Shown here: positions 40,800 to 52,994 of the stretch, piece after piece | How positions within the stretch are numbered: the first letter of the stretch is position 1 | How the letters are laid out: every line of letters begins with the position of its first letter | Assembly (NCBI GenBank): GCA_050084515.1 | Contig: CM114274.1 | Span: 23,498,001 to 23,562,000, forward strand | Source of the DNA: Blasia pusilla | Lineage: Eukaryota > Marchantiophyta > Marchantiopsida > Blasiales | Reading direction: 5' to 3' | Length of the DNA stretch: 64,000 bases | Translations under genes and position numbers: made by a program | Notes under the pieces: generated by a model | The model's database searches: none | What the model was told of the DNA's origin: nothing | Seen by the model: the letters and a program-made list of their open reading frames with translations, nothing else

Positions 40800-43284
40800 A
40801 TATAAATATCATTTCATGGGTCGGAGCAGATCCAATAATCGGCATTGGTGGAGGACTCGGGGGCCATCTGCAGAAAATGTTTGCGGGGCCCCGCGCTCGA
40901 CTACTTGATTGGTGGCACTTCAATCCAACGATTCGGACTAAAGTTCCAACTTCATCTCGTTTGCGGAGATGGACAAAACCTGTCTGGGTGTCATAACAAA
41001 CTGTAAATCGAAGCACGAGGGTTTTCTGTCTTTGGATCCTTCAGAACGATACAAAGGACGGCGGATCCACTTGAACGGTATAATGGCATTACGCTCGGGA
41101 ATAGTCGGAGGAACTCCATTCTCACGTGATGTAACTAGGCAGAGACCAAGTACTAGTGCAGCTTGAATTTTCAATTCGAACACGCGGTTCTGAAGGACCC
41201 TGGATGGATTTGCGTACCTAATTTCTTGAAAAGAAAGGAGGGATCTGGACATTCCAGAAATGGCTGGTTCTGTCTGCTGACACTCCGTTCCGATTCGGAA
41301 ATCGGTCAAAACTCAGATTCCCAAACGATCGTCAAAGGGTAAGATTCCACCCTTGGACAGTCCATGTGACATGTGGAGTAGCAGTGTGAGGTGGAACTCC
41401 GCACTGCTACTTCCTCGTCAAATCCATGTGTAGATAGTTGAGATGACGTCGTACGCAAGAGGAATCTTGCTATGGAAGTATGCGGTTTTGGTCGTGGTAC
41501 TTTCCTTGGGCAGGACGAGGACCACGGCTGTTGGGAGAGGACTTCTGGTAACGATGAAGATCTTATCGTTGGAATAAAAAAGATGGAACCTTTATCTCGT
41601 CATGAATGTGGGATCAATAGTTTCTGCAGAAGAGTCAAGTCTTCATGTGCATGCCAACGAGCTTCCCAATGGCATTTTCCTCGTATAGACAGACCATTCC
41701 GTCCGTCCTTGTGGACAGGCAGCAGAGGTAGTGCCACTGCAGTCGCCTCAGTTCCACGACTCTCTAATTAATTCATCAGGTTTTCAGTTTATCATCATCT
41801 TAAGTGCTTTTGACGAATTTGGCTCGTTTCCTAGAAGACCGTGAAAGTCTTGTTGGAAAGAGAAGAATCTTGGTATGGACAGTGAATTAGAGGTGGACTA
41901 ACGGCCGCTCATGGAGCATACGGAGGCAGAGTTCGACTACGGAGAATCCTCAGGGAGAGTAAGAGGAATAAACCCGACACATATCGCTGTCCACCAGGGG
42001 CCAGATCGAGGTGTCAAGAGATACGCCCACCCTCATTTCATTCGGATGTGAATCTTGAGAATTGCGACGAGATTAGGCTAGAGTTTCGTGGCTATTGAGC
42101 ATCTCATTGATTCCACCTTGATCTTTCTTTGCCACCATCCTCTTAGCTGTATGGAAATGCGATAGGGTTTGGCCCTTACTGCAATTGGGTGTCTGGCTGA
42201 TTCCTTCTGTTCGTGGCTACCAGTTCCCTGGACGACTGTCAATGATCCGCTCAGGCTACACGTACTGTCTTTTGTATGCTGGATTCACCTTTCGCGTTTC
42301 TCAAGAAATTTCCTGTAAAGGATTGGGATACGCTCAGACTTGGAAGTGCAGTTTACAGCACATCCACATTTGGCATCTTCGAAAGATGGACTAGAGATCA
42401 CTGTAGACGTCTGCCCTGCAGGACCCGAGGAGGCAGGCACCGCCTACTTGGAAATGATTCGCAATATTCTATTGTTCTCTATCCACTTCAGTTTAAAGGA
42501 TAGCTCCGGAGCGTCTGAACTCCGCTTTTGTTTCTGCGGTTCCAGAATAGGAGGCCTCGACACATACGGTGTCTTTGATTCCAGCCTCCATACCCCAGAC
42601 TTACCTAGTCTATGTTCTGGAGGTGTACGACCTCCCACGAATTGTGCTAACACGGGATTGAAATAGGAAGTGGCCGGTTATGTCATCATGTTCATGACTC
42701 AATCAGTGTGCGGCCCCTTTGAGACGGAGGCGGTGAATGGATAGTGGAATCCACGTGGATAGGCTAGATGAAGAAAAATACAGGAGTTGTCTGTAGAGGG
42801 ATGTGAAAGGCGAACTGGCAGTTGAATAATCTGTCTTTAGAACCAGACGTTGACAGCAATGTGAAATAAATTTCGATCCCCTTACGTTCCTCAGGAGGAG
42901 GAATAATCAGGAGTAGTACTTCCTTACGGGATCTCCATCTTCAAGCAGCTTTGGCGGAAGATCGAACGACGGAAGATCGTCTCCACAGCTCCGGTGGATA
43001 TAGATCGGCAGTAGTACGAAAGGTAAACGCCACAGATCATATGGTCCCGGACAGCGGGATGAAGCTTGTCTGGGGGCACAAGTACAGATTTTGACCCATA
43101 TCTGCGATAAGAAAGCAAACGACTGCGCCGATCAGAGCTGAGAGACTGCTAGCGCTGATGTTTGGGTTCCGTGGCAAGTTGACGACGGTAAAATCTTACG
43201 GCAGAGTAATCCCCACCTCGGAGTCATGAAATGCCCCGGTTGATTGGTTGGGTGAGTAATTTCGGAGCTGAAGCAAGAGGGAAA

Positions 43285-43362
43285 TAATGAACCCCAATAA
43301 ATGTGCATGATGGAGAGCCCATCGGAAAAACAAAAGATGGGGACGCAAAGAGTCAAGGAAGA
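43285..43362 (-). mobile_element. 3' end fragment of the non-LTR family (variant A)
   Basis: The minus strand reads GACTCTTTGCGTCCCCATC, the hairpin GATGGGCTCTCCATC (43,309-43,323) and ATGCACATTTATTGGGG. The last word is shared with the copy at 54.48 kb but not with the TA-tailed copies, so this is a separate subfamily or a longer 3' end. Confidence 0.6.
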
Positions 43363-43614
43363 GGATTGATTGACCGTTTCCGCAGGAAACGCGCTCATCC
43401 ACCTGTGCCCGCTTTACAGTCCATCTATTGTCCTTGATGCGTGCCTTGAAATAGGCTGCCAGGCACTTAATCCGCAGGACATACCTCACCTTTGTTGGCC
43501 CGATTTCCGTGTGCTCAGCTCTATGCGCACGGAAATGAAGGTTCCGGACCTACCGGCTCTGCTGCTTGTGGGAGGTCGAAAGGTTCCGTTGTGAAGAGTA
43601 GAAGCAAAGATGCA
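43363..43614. other. Short gap between two non-LTR 3' fragments
   Basis: No gene seen. The two 3' fragments on the same strand are 250 bp apart and are separate insertions, since each has its own hairpin. Confidence 0.4.
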
Positions 43615-43842
43615 CTTCGATAAAAACGAGTGATGGAAAACCCATCGGAAGTACAAAAGAGGGGGACTCAAAGAGTCAAAACCTGAAGGCCACAACACGA
43701 CCAGAAAAGGAAGAAGGGGGCATTCCCCCCTAACGACGAAACTCACCAACAGCAGAGACAATATCAGCAACAACAGCAGAGACAATATCAGCAACAACAA
43801 GAGAGCTATGACTACTACTAAGTGGGCCTCTAGCGCCGGCGT
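43615..43842 (-). mobile_element. 3' end fragment of the non-LTR family (variant B, with ORF end)
   Basis: It carries the last about 35 codons of the element ORF (matching GPLSSSHSSL..ADIVS at 24.75-24.80 kb) and the 3'-UTR with the hairpin GATGGGTTTTCCATC (43,632-43,646; G-U closing pair). A 24-bp direct duplication (43,747-43,794) adds eight codons relative to the 24.7-kb copy. It is 5'-truncated at about 43,842. Confidence 0.7.
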
Positions 43843-45890
43843 TTTAGTGGTAGAAGTGAGTGAGAATCATGATTTGGCGGGAGCTTCCGAGCTCGGCAGT
43901 GAAGGGTAAGTATTAAGAGATGGGTCCAAAACAACAAAGCCCAGTCAAAACTATCTCCACTTCGTAGGGCCTGAGAGACAATGCGTTGACTCCTGGCAGA
44001 CATGATTCCTTAGGATGTGCAGATCAAGTCATCGTGCCCTTTCGGATGCGGTGAAATCGCATCCCCGTTGCCAAATTGAATCGGAGAACAATGGCATGAG
44101 AGGACCAGCAGATTTCGCTGAAAGCATTGCCCTGCAGACCTAGCACGATGCATGCGGAACGAGCCGCCACGTACCGCGAGGGCGAGGGAAGCATACTAAA
44201 GATCAAGAGTCGCTGCTGTAGAGATCTCGCTGGGTTTGTCTGACAGTCTGAGCGATTTGCTGCTGGAGCTGGCCGAAGTAATCAAACTTCGAGCTGATAA
44301 AGCGAGAACGTGACGGACAGCAATCGAGTTTTAGACCCTCTCAGTGCAAAGCATCTATGCCAATTGCCAAATATGGTACCGAGTCGACCGGCTGCGCAAG
44401 GAGCGTCCGTTATGGACGTGGACTCCATCAGCAAGTAGCACACAAAAACAACGGACTTGGGTACTTTGAATGAAGCACGAATCGGTGGTGCTGTCCTGCC
44501 GCCTGTCTGACATGACAGTTTCTTGGAGGACTAGAACGATAGATAGTTACGTGGGTTTCACAGCGACGGAACGGCGTTGCAGCACGTCGTTGTGCTGCTA
44601 TCCGATCGGAAGCCTATATAGTGCATGAATTTGTCCGCATGCGATTCCCGAATTCTCTCTGATAAAATGACAGCGGGACTCTGCTCCGTGCCCGAATTCT
44701 TTTGGAGGAAGTAACGGCGCTACTCTGCTCCGTCATGACTCAGGAACGCCTTCCCTCCTCACTGGAGTTCCGTCAGGGTATGCGACCGTTGGTTCGGATG
44801 GACGAGTCCAAGAGGCACTAAAATTATCGTAATATTTCAGACCACGACCACTCCATCACGCTTTACTCAGTCATTCATTCAGAGGCGACAACCGAGAACC
44901 GATCGCGCTACGCACCCGGTCAATCAATAAATCAAGAAGGTGTCCGCACGCAGCGATGGCCCTCTCCACTCAACTCTACTTCGATCGATTCCCATCCCCC
45001 GTGTGCCGATACACCGTAGCACTCCTTCCTTCCTTTTTTCCTCCGTGCCTTCCTTCGTCTCTCTATACGCAACTCCATAGCGTTAACCGAGCAGCAGCAG
45101 TGCATGGATTCGGGTTTTACAAAGAAAGGGGCCCCCAAAAAAAAACAGAGAAAACGAAATTCTAAGCTAACGATGTTTAGGACCTCGTATGCTTTTCATA
45201 CATTCGCCGGTCAAACATTTGCAGAGAAACGAGCGATCGAAGATTTCTCAAACCAATACTTCGTTTGGACGGTATCGTCCATTAATCTGCTCCGTCATGA
45301 CTCTTGATAAAAGTAGGACGAAGAGGAATGTATACCAAGACTTCGAAGTGGAAGCGAATGGCTCTTGCGTGTTCAAGTCCCGATGTCCCACAGGAAGCAA
45401 ACGGACGAACTCTGAAAATTCTGGTGACTTCTTTCGATTTTTATTCTTCTTCTTCTCTGTCAACGTATTCGACGTGAACCCGGTGGTATCTCCATGTGTA
45501 CTCCACTTCCGAGCACCACCTGACAACCTCCGCTTACTTACCAATCATCTCTCTCACAAACTCCTCTAAAAGTCACAGCCGCACAGACAACGTTTGCTCA
45601 CGGTAGCGAAATTCCCAGCAAGTTTCCCCGATGTCCCCGGCGCCCCGCACCGAACCGCATAGCTTCAGGATTTTCCGTAGGCCGGACCGAGCTTGCCACT
45701 GCCTCACCTGTAGATTCCGAGTGATTCCGCGTTGACGCTGTTACTCTTACACGTCCTGTAGCGAACCGGCTCTGCTCTGTTGGGCAAAGACAGTCAATCA
45801 ATAATCACGGTACTTGCAAAGCGTTTTCTGACTTCACCCGCCATGATCACGTCGGGGACGAATAGTGCATTCTTTCGATGACAATTTTCC
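43843..45890. other. No gene recognised; TATA-like word
   Basis: Frames are short and unsupported. A CCTATATAGTGC word at 44,612-44,623 would fit a TATA box, and an ATG at 44,956 opens a 69-codon frame without homology. CTGCTCCGTCATGACTC occurs at about 44,720 and 45,287. This could be a promoter and 5' end of an unrecognised gene, but is not supported beyond that. Confidence 0.3.
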
Positions 45891-47138
45891 GAGACTGGTA
45901 CTTGAATATTCCAAACATTCGCATGTAGAAATCAGGGTTTCTTATTCAGTAAGTTCAGGAAAAAATGTAGATTTTGCATTTATTAAAATTCTTCGAAATG
46001 AAAATAGTTAAAAAGTTCTCACATCGACACTAATGATCAGTCCCACTACTACCGAAATTGCTAGCTTTATAAAACTAGTAGTTAACTTTCAATTTTATTT
46101 TTTAGTAATTAAAATTTTTATTATTTCATATTTTAAGTAGATTTTTTTTTTCATAAATTTATATTTTAAAATTTAAACAGTCTCTAATTCAATTAAATAA
46201 TTTCACTCTTCCATTGAAATTTCAAAAATATTTATTCTTCACCTTCCTCTTTTCTAACCAAAATCATATTCATGAATTAAACTAGTATTTAATTTTAATA
46301 AATCAATTTTTTTCCATTTAAATTAACTTTTTCATTATTTTTTTTATTAATTGGAAAATTAATTTTAGAAGTAAAAACTGAAAACTAAAAACTAAATATC
46401 ATTTTCAATTTCTTATATTCTTGAAAAAATAGCATTTCACTTTCAAAATAATTTTACTCCTCAATGAAAATTTAAATATTACCTAACTCCCACTCTTCCA
46501 TAAAAATTTAAAATAATATTTACTCTTCCATAAAAGGTTAAATAATGTTTACCCTTTCCCTTCTACTCTTTCCACCCATATAACATCCACTAACTAAATT
46601 ATAAGCTAATATTAATGAAGGAGTTTCCTTTTACAATTGATTTTTTTCCTTCCCAAAATATCAAATTTGAGTTAATATGATTATTTTAAAAATAAAATAA
46701 AATCATAAAATTAAAAATATTTTTCATTTTCTTAAATCTTGGAAGAGTAATATCATAGAATTTCCAATCTTCTAAGAAATTCCACTTCTCAATTAAAAGA
46801 AACCCCTCTCCCCTAAATAATTCCATGCCTCCATAAAATTTAAATAATATCTTTAATAATCTATCCTTTCTCCATTAAAATTCATTTCCCCTTCCCATCA
46901 AATATGAATCAAGGACAACTTTGTAAAGTTTTTGCCTATTATTTTAATTATCCCTCACCTATTAGAATATAAACTAATTTATTCATTTCTTTAGAAAAAT
47001 ATTTTCCTTCTCCACTCAAATTCATTTTCTCTATCCATCTAATATGAGTCAAAGAATAAAATGCAAGCATGTTATTTTTTTCTTACTATTCCACTTTTTT
47101 TATCTTATTGTCCATATAGGGTCATCTATTATGATATA
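45891..47138. repeat. AT-rich low-complexity block
   Basis: Long A/T strings with recurring CTCTTCCATAAAAATTTAAAAT-like phrases (46.49-46.55, 46.80-46.87 kb). No frames, no genes. It resembles the reverse complement of 8.4-9.0 kb in texture. Confidence 0.5.
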
Positions 47139-47436
47139 CATGGTTGCACAAAAACAGACATGAACAATAAGTCCCGACATATCCACGGACATGGATTGTA
47201 AGAGATAAGGCCCACACTTATAGTTCATGATGGAAGGTGGAATAAGGGCGAGTGGGGGTAAAAGTGGGAGTAGAAGGAGGAAGAAATGAGAAAGTATGGA
47301 ACACATAGGCAAGTGGAAGGAATGAGAAAATAATGAGAAGGTCAGACCCATATGAGTAAGTCCTTCTATCAGACGGACGTAAGTGCACGGATATATCCAT
47401 GTCCGCAGATACAAACTTTGTCTATATGTAACCTTG
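47139..47436. mobile_element. Non-autonomous hAT-type element, 298 bp
   Basis: The ends are CATGGTTGCACAAAAACAGAC and ATGTAACCTTG, decayed versions of CAAGGTTGCA/TGCAACCTTG. The flanks ATGATATA (47,131-47,138) and ATAATATA (47,437-47,444) agree at 7 of 8 positions. The interior matches the next element (47.90-48.22 kb) along its length, including CCACGGACATGGATTG and a G/A-rich middle, and lacks the AGCCCG array. Confidence 0.7.
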
Positions 47437-47895
47437 ATAATATAGATATGGACTCTAGACACATCTTTTAAAACATCTAGTCATATTGAGAAAAATTATC
47501 AATCTAATATAGTTCCCATGGGATGCATGAGGGCATTAGTACACACCATCCATATCTATCCACTTTACCAAACCATTACATAAGATCCATGTATACACTT
47601 TTCGTCATTTTTTCTAGATTTAGACTTCTCTAAATTATTGTGTCTTGAGATATCGATTAACATTAAAACTTCAATGCTAATAGAAATTTATATGGATGTT
47701 AGAGAAAGTCAAAGGGGAGAAATGTGAGTATCAATGATTATGTGAATTCAAGTCGAGCTCGAGAATCTTTCAATAAATAAAGTCTCCAAGACCAAAGTAA
47801 AGTTTCATGTGTATGACACGATTTTTTGTTGTGATTATACACTTGATACATAGGTTATCCCATTGCAAAGCATACGCATAACGCATGAGATCGAG
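47437..47895. other. No gene recognised
   Basis: AT-rich spacer between two hAT-type elements, with short frames only. Confidence 0.4.
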
Positions 47896-48217
47896 TATTG
47901 GTAGCAACGGACAAGTCCGTCTCATGTCCGACATGGACAGACAAGTGTGGACATATCCATGGACATGGATTGCAAAAAGAGGGGCCCCTACTTATAGTCA
48001 ATGGTGGAAGGTAAGGCAAGGGTGGACGAAACAATAAGGGGGGAGGGAGTGAAGGTGGGAGGAGGAAAAAAAAAAAAGTGCGGATCACAAAGGCAAGTGG
48101 AGGATGAGAAAGAATTGGGAGATGGGGCCCATATGGACAAATCCTTCCATAGGACAGACATAAGTCCAAGGACATAGATATGTCCACGGACACATATTTT
48201 GTCCATATGCAACCTTG
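47896..48217. mobile_element. Non-autonomous hAT-type element, about 322 bp
   Basis: The 3' end TATGCAACCTTG is clear at 48,217. The 5' end (GTAGCAACGGACAAG, about 47,896) is decayed and no good target duplication remains. The interior is homologous to 47,139-47,436, with GGACATATCCATGGACATGG and a poly(A) run at 48,066-48,077. A 145-codon minus frame inside is accidental. Confidence 0.6.
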
Positions 48218-49075
48218 AGATATATACAACTTTTCCTTGAGACTCAAAATTTTTTCTAAAAATATAAATGTTTGAAATAGGTCAAATATCATTTCTTTCG
48301 TAGTAATCTAATACTTGAAGAACAAAGTTTAGCAGCACATTCTCTTATGCTAAGTTTTTCTGTATGTTTAGATTTCATGGAAGATCCACTTTGAGTGTAC
48401 AAACCGATAATACCACTTAGTAATTTTAGGATTTGTTCACACTATTTTTTCTTACATGGTATTAGAACGATAGGTTTTCCATGATTTTGTATCTAGAAAT
48501 TTGTTATTTCTAAAAATTCTCTTGACAGATGGCTACTTCTTTGTCCATTTATGCAACCTTGTCCTCTTCCATTCGGTGAAGGGAAGCTAAATAGGTCTAA
48601 ATTTGTAGTCTAGAAGTTGAAGATCATAAGTATCCTCAAATCATTGAGAATTGGGAAATGGCATTTGGGGTCAATTCAAATCCATAATCTATTATGAGTT
48701 CTACATCAATTTTTCCATTTGGTAATATTGATCATGTTCTATTAATAGCATGGAAACACAAAAATGTTGATGCCCTATTTTAGGCTATATGCTATTGTCA
48801 CCAATAAAACTAATTTTTTTGTTACTCTCATTCAATATATGACTACTACTATTGAAGCATAGAACATTCTCAAGAACAAGGTTTAGCCAAAAAAAGAATC
48901 CCAAATTTTTGAAAAATCATGTTTTGGGAAAAAAATTATAAATAGGCTTCAACACCTGATTGGGCGTTGGCGAGGGCACCTATAGGGACTTCAAGCGTTT
49001 GAAAGGGTGTTTGTAGGGGTATGGCCACCTTCCAACCTCGCGCCAAAGATGAATATCGCTTGCTACTAGGTTGCA
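48218..49075. other. No gene recognised; possible LTR-element primer site
   Basis: TGGTATTAGAAC at about 48,458 resembles the initiator-tRNA primer site (TGGTATCAGAGC) and is preceded by CA. About 70 bp on, an ATGGCTACTTCTTTG start is followed by a decayed frame with a WEMAFGVNS-like stretch. This could be the start of a copia-type element, but no protease or RT follows and no matching second LTR was found. Confidence 0.25.
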
Positions 49076-49800
49076 CAGAAATTGATAAGTTCGTCCATGG
49101 ACAGATATGTCTATGGATATGCCAAAAACGATCTCCACCTAGGTTTATTTAGTCTAGGTCATCCGTGCATCCATTGCAGGCTTTGCACATGGGAAAAGGT
49201 GTGGGCTTGGATTAAGGGTGTGGGCCAAGGTTGCACTTGGACATGTCCATGTCCGTCCCTAGGATGGACCAACGTTGCACGGAAATGGAGAAGTCCGTCA
49301 GGGGAGGGACATGTCCAATGGGTCCTCCCGCCCTTGATCCCGTCAAGGCCGCATCCATTTTGTAGCCCGTATGAAGCCCACATGCAACCCGCGGCAGGCC
49401 TTTGAGGTGGGCTCAAAGCCTGGGTCTACGCTATAAGCTCAAGTACGGACCGCGGGTACTTGAGCCCCAAAGCATATGTCCGTGCACCTCAAGTGTGAGC
49501 TGAGTATCTGTGGCTCACACCTAAGTTGCCTTGCCCGCAACATAGATCCGGGCTTGGCCAACCCGCACCCAGTCTAGGAACGTGTCGCTCGTTTTGTAAC
49601 CTGCACCGGCCCACCCTTAGCCTATGGTAGGCCTGCATAGGGGCCACGATCAGGCCCCCAAGTTGGGCATGGTAGCGGCCTACCACAAGCCAAGTGCATG
49701 CAAGCCGGTGCAAGCAAGGGTGGGCTGATATAGGAGCTGTGTTCATGTCCGAGTGGGATTTGGGTACCAAGTTTTTTGGAGACCACGTGACTCGTATTCA
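49076..49800. repeat. Cluster of hAT-type 5' ends with GC-rich filler
   Basis: Three 5' terminus-like words in the same orientation occur at 49,076 (CTAGGTTGCACAGAAA), 49,226 (CAAGGTTGCACTTGG) and 49,270 (CAACGTTGCACGGAAA), each followed by GTCC/GGACATGTCC words. The sequence to 49,800 is the same 'gcccgc'-rich filler as at 12.4-13.1 kb. No 3' terminus was found. It suggests nested insertion into the ends of earlier copies. Confidence 0.5.
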
Positions 49801-52119
49801 TGGGTGGAGAGGAAAGGAGAAGGTTAAAGTATAATTGAATAGGGTGGTTGTATTAGAGAATAAATTAGTTGCAAATGAATGTGGATGAAGAAGTTAGGAT
49901 ACTTAAAAGAGGATTGAAATTAGGAGAAGAAAATAGATTTGCTGTGTGTTTATTGGTGGAATTGGTTTAGACATTAATAGTAAGTCAGGGTACATGAGAA
50001 AAAATAATTAAGGTTAATTCTCTTCCTTCTATCCTCCCTTATATAAAATTTCTCATTTTTATTACTATCTCACAATCTCACTCCTCTCTCCATGTCTCCC
50101 TCTCTCTACTCTTGTGTCTAAGTTTATTTATCCATAGATAGATAAAACTTAATAAGTGAGAATATCTTTTGCAACTAGATAACCCTAATAATTTAAGTTA
50201 TCTTAGCTATCTAGGTTGGCATATTGATCTCTCTTCTTTATAGTGAGTATTCCAAGGTTTCTTTTGGAGCATTCATGGAAAATATATGGTGTAAGTAGCA
50301 TAAATTTCACATATCAATATATCTAATTGTTGAGCTTATAAAATTGTTGCAAATTACCCAACTATTGTTTGGGTGGTGTTAGTATCTAGTTATAGTCTTA
50401 ACCAAAGCTAGAGAATTCCAATAGATTGTGAAGAAACATTGGGAAGAAGTATAGGTGGAAGGTGGAATATCAAGGAGATTGTAAGTATTATTTCTATTTG
50501 ATGAAAACATATCATAGTACATAGGTGGTGGAGCATTTCATACGAGAGAGACAAAAGGTAAAGGATGAGAATTATGTGTGAAGATTCCTCCTATAGGAGG
50601 GATCTTTGAAATAGGATACCTTCCATTCATTGTATATTTTCTCGTGTCATAAATATACCATTATGAGATGTGATTGCCTTTGTAGGTGGCTCGTGACTTC
50701 ACAACAAGTAGAACTTCAACTCTAAGAAAAAGTGTTTTCTTTGGTTGGTACTACTTTGGCAAGTTGGGCGACTAGCATGTAAGACTTAAAAATAACATGG
50801 TTTACAAATCCCTCTCTTATCAGTTCTCTCTGAGTAGCTCCTAATGTGATTGAAAAATTTGCAGCTTTTTCAATCACATTCAAACTTGATTTGGTTTATG
50901 AAAGCGTTGATAAGCTCAAGATTGTAGGAAAAAAAGATAGAAGGGAAGCTTGCAACTGCTTGAAGAAAAAAGCTGAGAAGTATGGGCTACAAATGCCAAG
51001 ATTATTGAGTTGTTGATGACTTAAAGAGGAAGTTGGTCAATTTTTCCATTGCAGAGTGGGAAAGCATTTTGGAGTTTATTGATTACTCAATCCGGAAAAA
51101 AGAAGACACGGTTTGGGAGTTTCATTCCTTAGCGTGATAGTTTTTGGAGAGAGGGAGACAAAAACATGTTATGGCAATGCACCCAAGGATCAAGTAGAGC
51201 GAAAAATGGAGCTAAGACCCCATATGCACAATCAACGGCTTAATGTGAAAAAAATATAATACTAAATCGCCTTAAAGTTGAAAGCTCTTGTAACATAAAT
51301 AACATTTGTGCACTTGGCCGTTCAATCTAAAGCATATATGAGACGTGTTCTTCATTGGTTTAAGGCGCATGCTCCGATTAGTAATATGGAGCCAAGTGAC
51401 CCATCTCATGTCTAGATCGAGCTTGATCTAGACATGAGGTGGATTTGTTAGATAGACCTGTCCCTTTAAATGAAAGTGGCCAATCTATATGCCAAGTCAA
51501 GTGTAATTGGTATAAGCCAGTAGAAAATACCAAGAACAAGTTTAAATATAATGAGGTAGATACTAGATGGATTGATATCGAGATGGTAGTGAGTTTGGTG
51601 ACCTTGCAAGTTGCAAGCGGGGGTCTGGTCAGTACATGGACTTTAGATGAGAATGATAGAAAGGCCCTTTTGATAAATTTTTAGAGGAGAACCATACCTT
51701 GAGGACATGATGTCCACCCTATTTCATATTTTGTAGATACTTCTTCTATTTTTGTTTAGATTCTCATAGATGTGATCATGTTATAAATTAAGTAGATTAA
51801 GTTGTAACATCGATTTAGGTTAAAAATTAAAAAAAAAGCGAGTGAAGCATCAAGATGGGAGTTGATGTGGAATTATGGAGATTATTTCAGATGTATTTGC
51901 TATTTGTAATCTTCTCCACGGAATTTTATTTTTTTGTTACACAAGTTTTTTTTTTTAGGCAAGGGGTTGGAATATAAAAAGGTCACTTCTAAGAAAGGGG
52001 CTTTAATATGATTTTGCTGATGTAAGAAATAATAGGGGGGCGGGGGGAGTAGGGGTGATGTAACAGGGTTTTGCACGCAGATGGTATAGAGTATATATGT
52101 ATAGTGAAGTCCCCAAGCA
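49801..52119. other. No gene recognised
   Basis: AT-rich sequence with only short frames; the 81-codon frame at 51,439-51,684 resembles no family I know. A TGATGTGGAATTATGG word after CAAGATGGGAGT at 51,849-51,860 looks like a polypurine tract/LTR start of a copia-type element, but no partner LTR is seen. No RNA gene could be supported. Confidence 0.3.
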
Positions 52120-52394
52120 TTCCTCACTAGCTGACCTATGCTAATGAGAATCCTCTAATGAAATATGTATCTGGCCTCACGTACACTCAACACTTGAGCT
52201 CACCCAGAGTCTCCCAAAACTAGCCAACCTAAGCTAATGATACTCTCTTGGGTCATAGACGTGACCCCTACGCGGGAAACCGCCCTATCTCCACATGCTA
52301 CACTTGCAAGGAGTCTAAACTTGTCATCATCTAGCCTAAGCTACTACCCAATACCCAATACCGTCAATGACACGAGAGAAGTGCGGGAAAAGGG
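52120..52394 (-). repeat. Gypsy leader fragment
   Basis: Homologous to 21,035-21,325 (the leader between LTR and gag). It is truncated on the left at about 52,120, where gag should begin. It shows that LTR-B and the rearranged element's gag belong to the same gypsy group. Confidence 0.6.
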
Positions 52395-52994
52395 TGTCGT
52401 GCACATACATATCACTATACAACCCACATCGTTGGTCATATCTACACACCACACAACACAGATCTTCCTCAACCTACGGGTAGATCCACATATAAACGAA
52501 ATACACTCACGCATAGACACCGAGATCCCACAACAAAATCAGAGTAGTAAAAATTGCTCACTCGGCTTAAAACTCCACTCATGAATCTACATCGACATAT
52601 CAAACCATATCCACCCTCCGCTATGAGGGAATCCGGACGCTTGCACTCTAACTCCTCCACACCCACACACATCTATGCAAGAGAGGTGCTCCTAAGGCTC
52701 AACATAATAAATATGGCTTGAGAAAGCCATCTCTCTCACTCTTATACCCTAAACATAGCCCTCTCAATGGTAACGTGTGTGCATAAGTTATCGGGTGATT
52801 GTTGACTCGGTCAACAAGTCACCTGATGGACTAAAACCAAAATAGACAAATCACCATAAACAACATTCCCGATGCAACAAACCTACTGCCAACCTCATCT
52901 AACATCTTGGGACAAATTTACATCCAAACAACCCGCTGACTCTCTATACCGTCGCCGCGATAGAACTCTACCTACGTCAAAATAAGATGTGACA
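52395..52994 (-). repeat. LTR-B, 600 bp, minus orientation
   Basis: The minus strand starts TGTCACATCTTATTTTGACG at 52,994 and ends GCACGACA at 52,395. It is the best-bounded copy of the family and matches 1,034-1,636, 16,692-16,956 and 23,063-23,451. With the adjoining leader it is a 5' LTR plus leader; the rest of the element has been lost. Confidence 0.7.

Larger units (their letters stand above)
35869..43284. other. Long stretch with almost no transposon signature; no gene named
   Basis: Over 7 kb no RT, transposase, LTR or hAT-type ends were recognised, in contrast to the surroundings. GC content is moderate and frames of 100-166 codons occur on both strands (39,993-39,493 minus, 40,799-40,335 minus, 41,309-40,938 minus, 42,340-42,666 plus). 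None shows a family motif I can defend. A degenerate tandem repeat lies at 36,511-36,640. It may hold short exons of a host gene or an old unknown element. RNA evidence would be needed to tell. Confidence 0.4.

Noticed and set aside
40938-41309. Subtilase C-terminal (Fn3-like) resemblance on the minus strand (YTVQVDPPSFVSF then a stop)
   Set aside because: No catalytic Asp, His or Ser motifs of subtilases were found in either direction, and the match is short and interrupted; chance is likely.
42340-42666. Malectin-like receptor fragment (LEITVDVCPAGPEE)
   Set aside because: No second malectin block, leucine-rich repeats or kinase motifs nearby; the resemblance is too short.
45360-45400. tRNA-like B box (GTTCAAGTCCC)
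   Set aside because: No A box or acceptor stem could be paired around it.
48450-51870. Full copia-type element between a primer-site-like word and a polypurine-like word
   Set aside because: The two putative LTR segments do not resemble each other and no protease, integrase or RT motif is visible between them.
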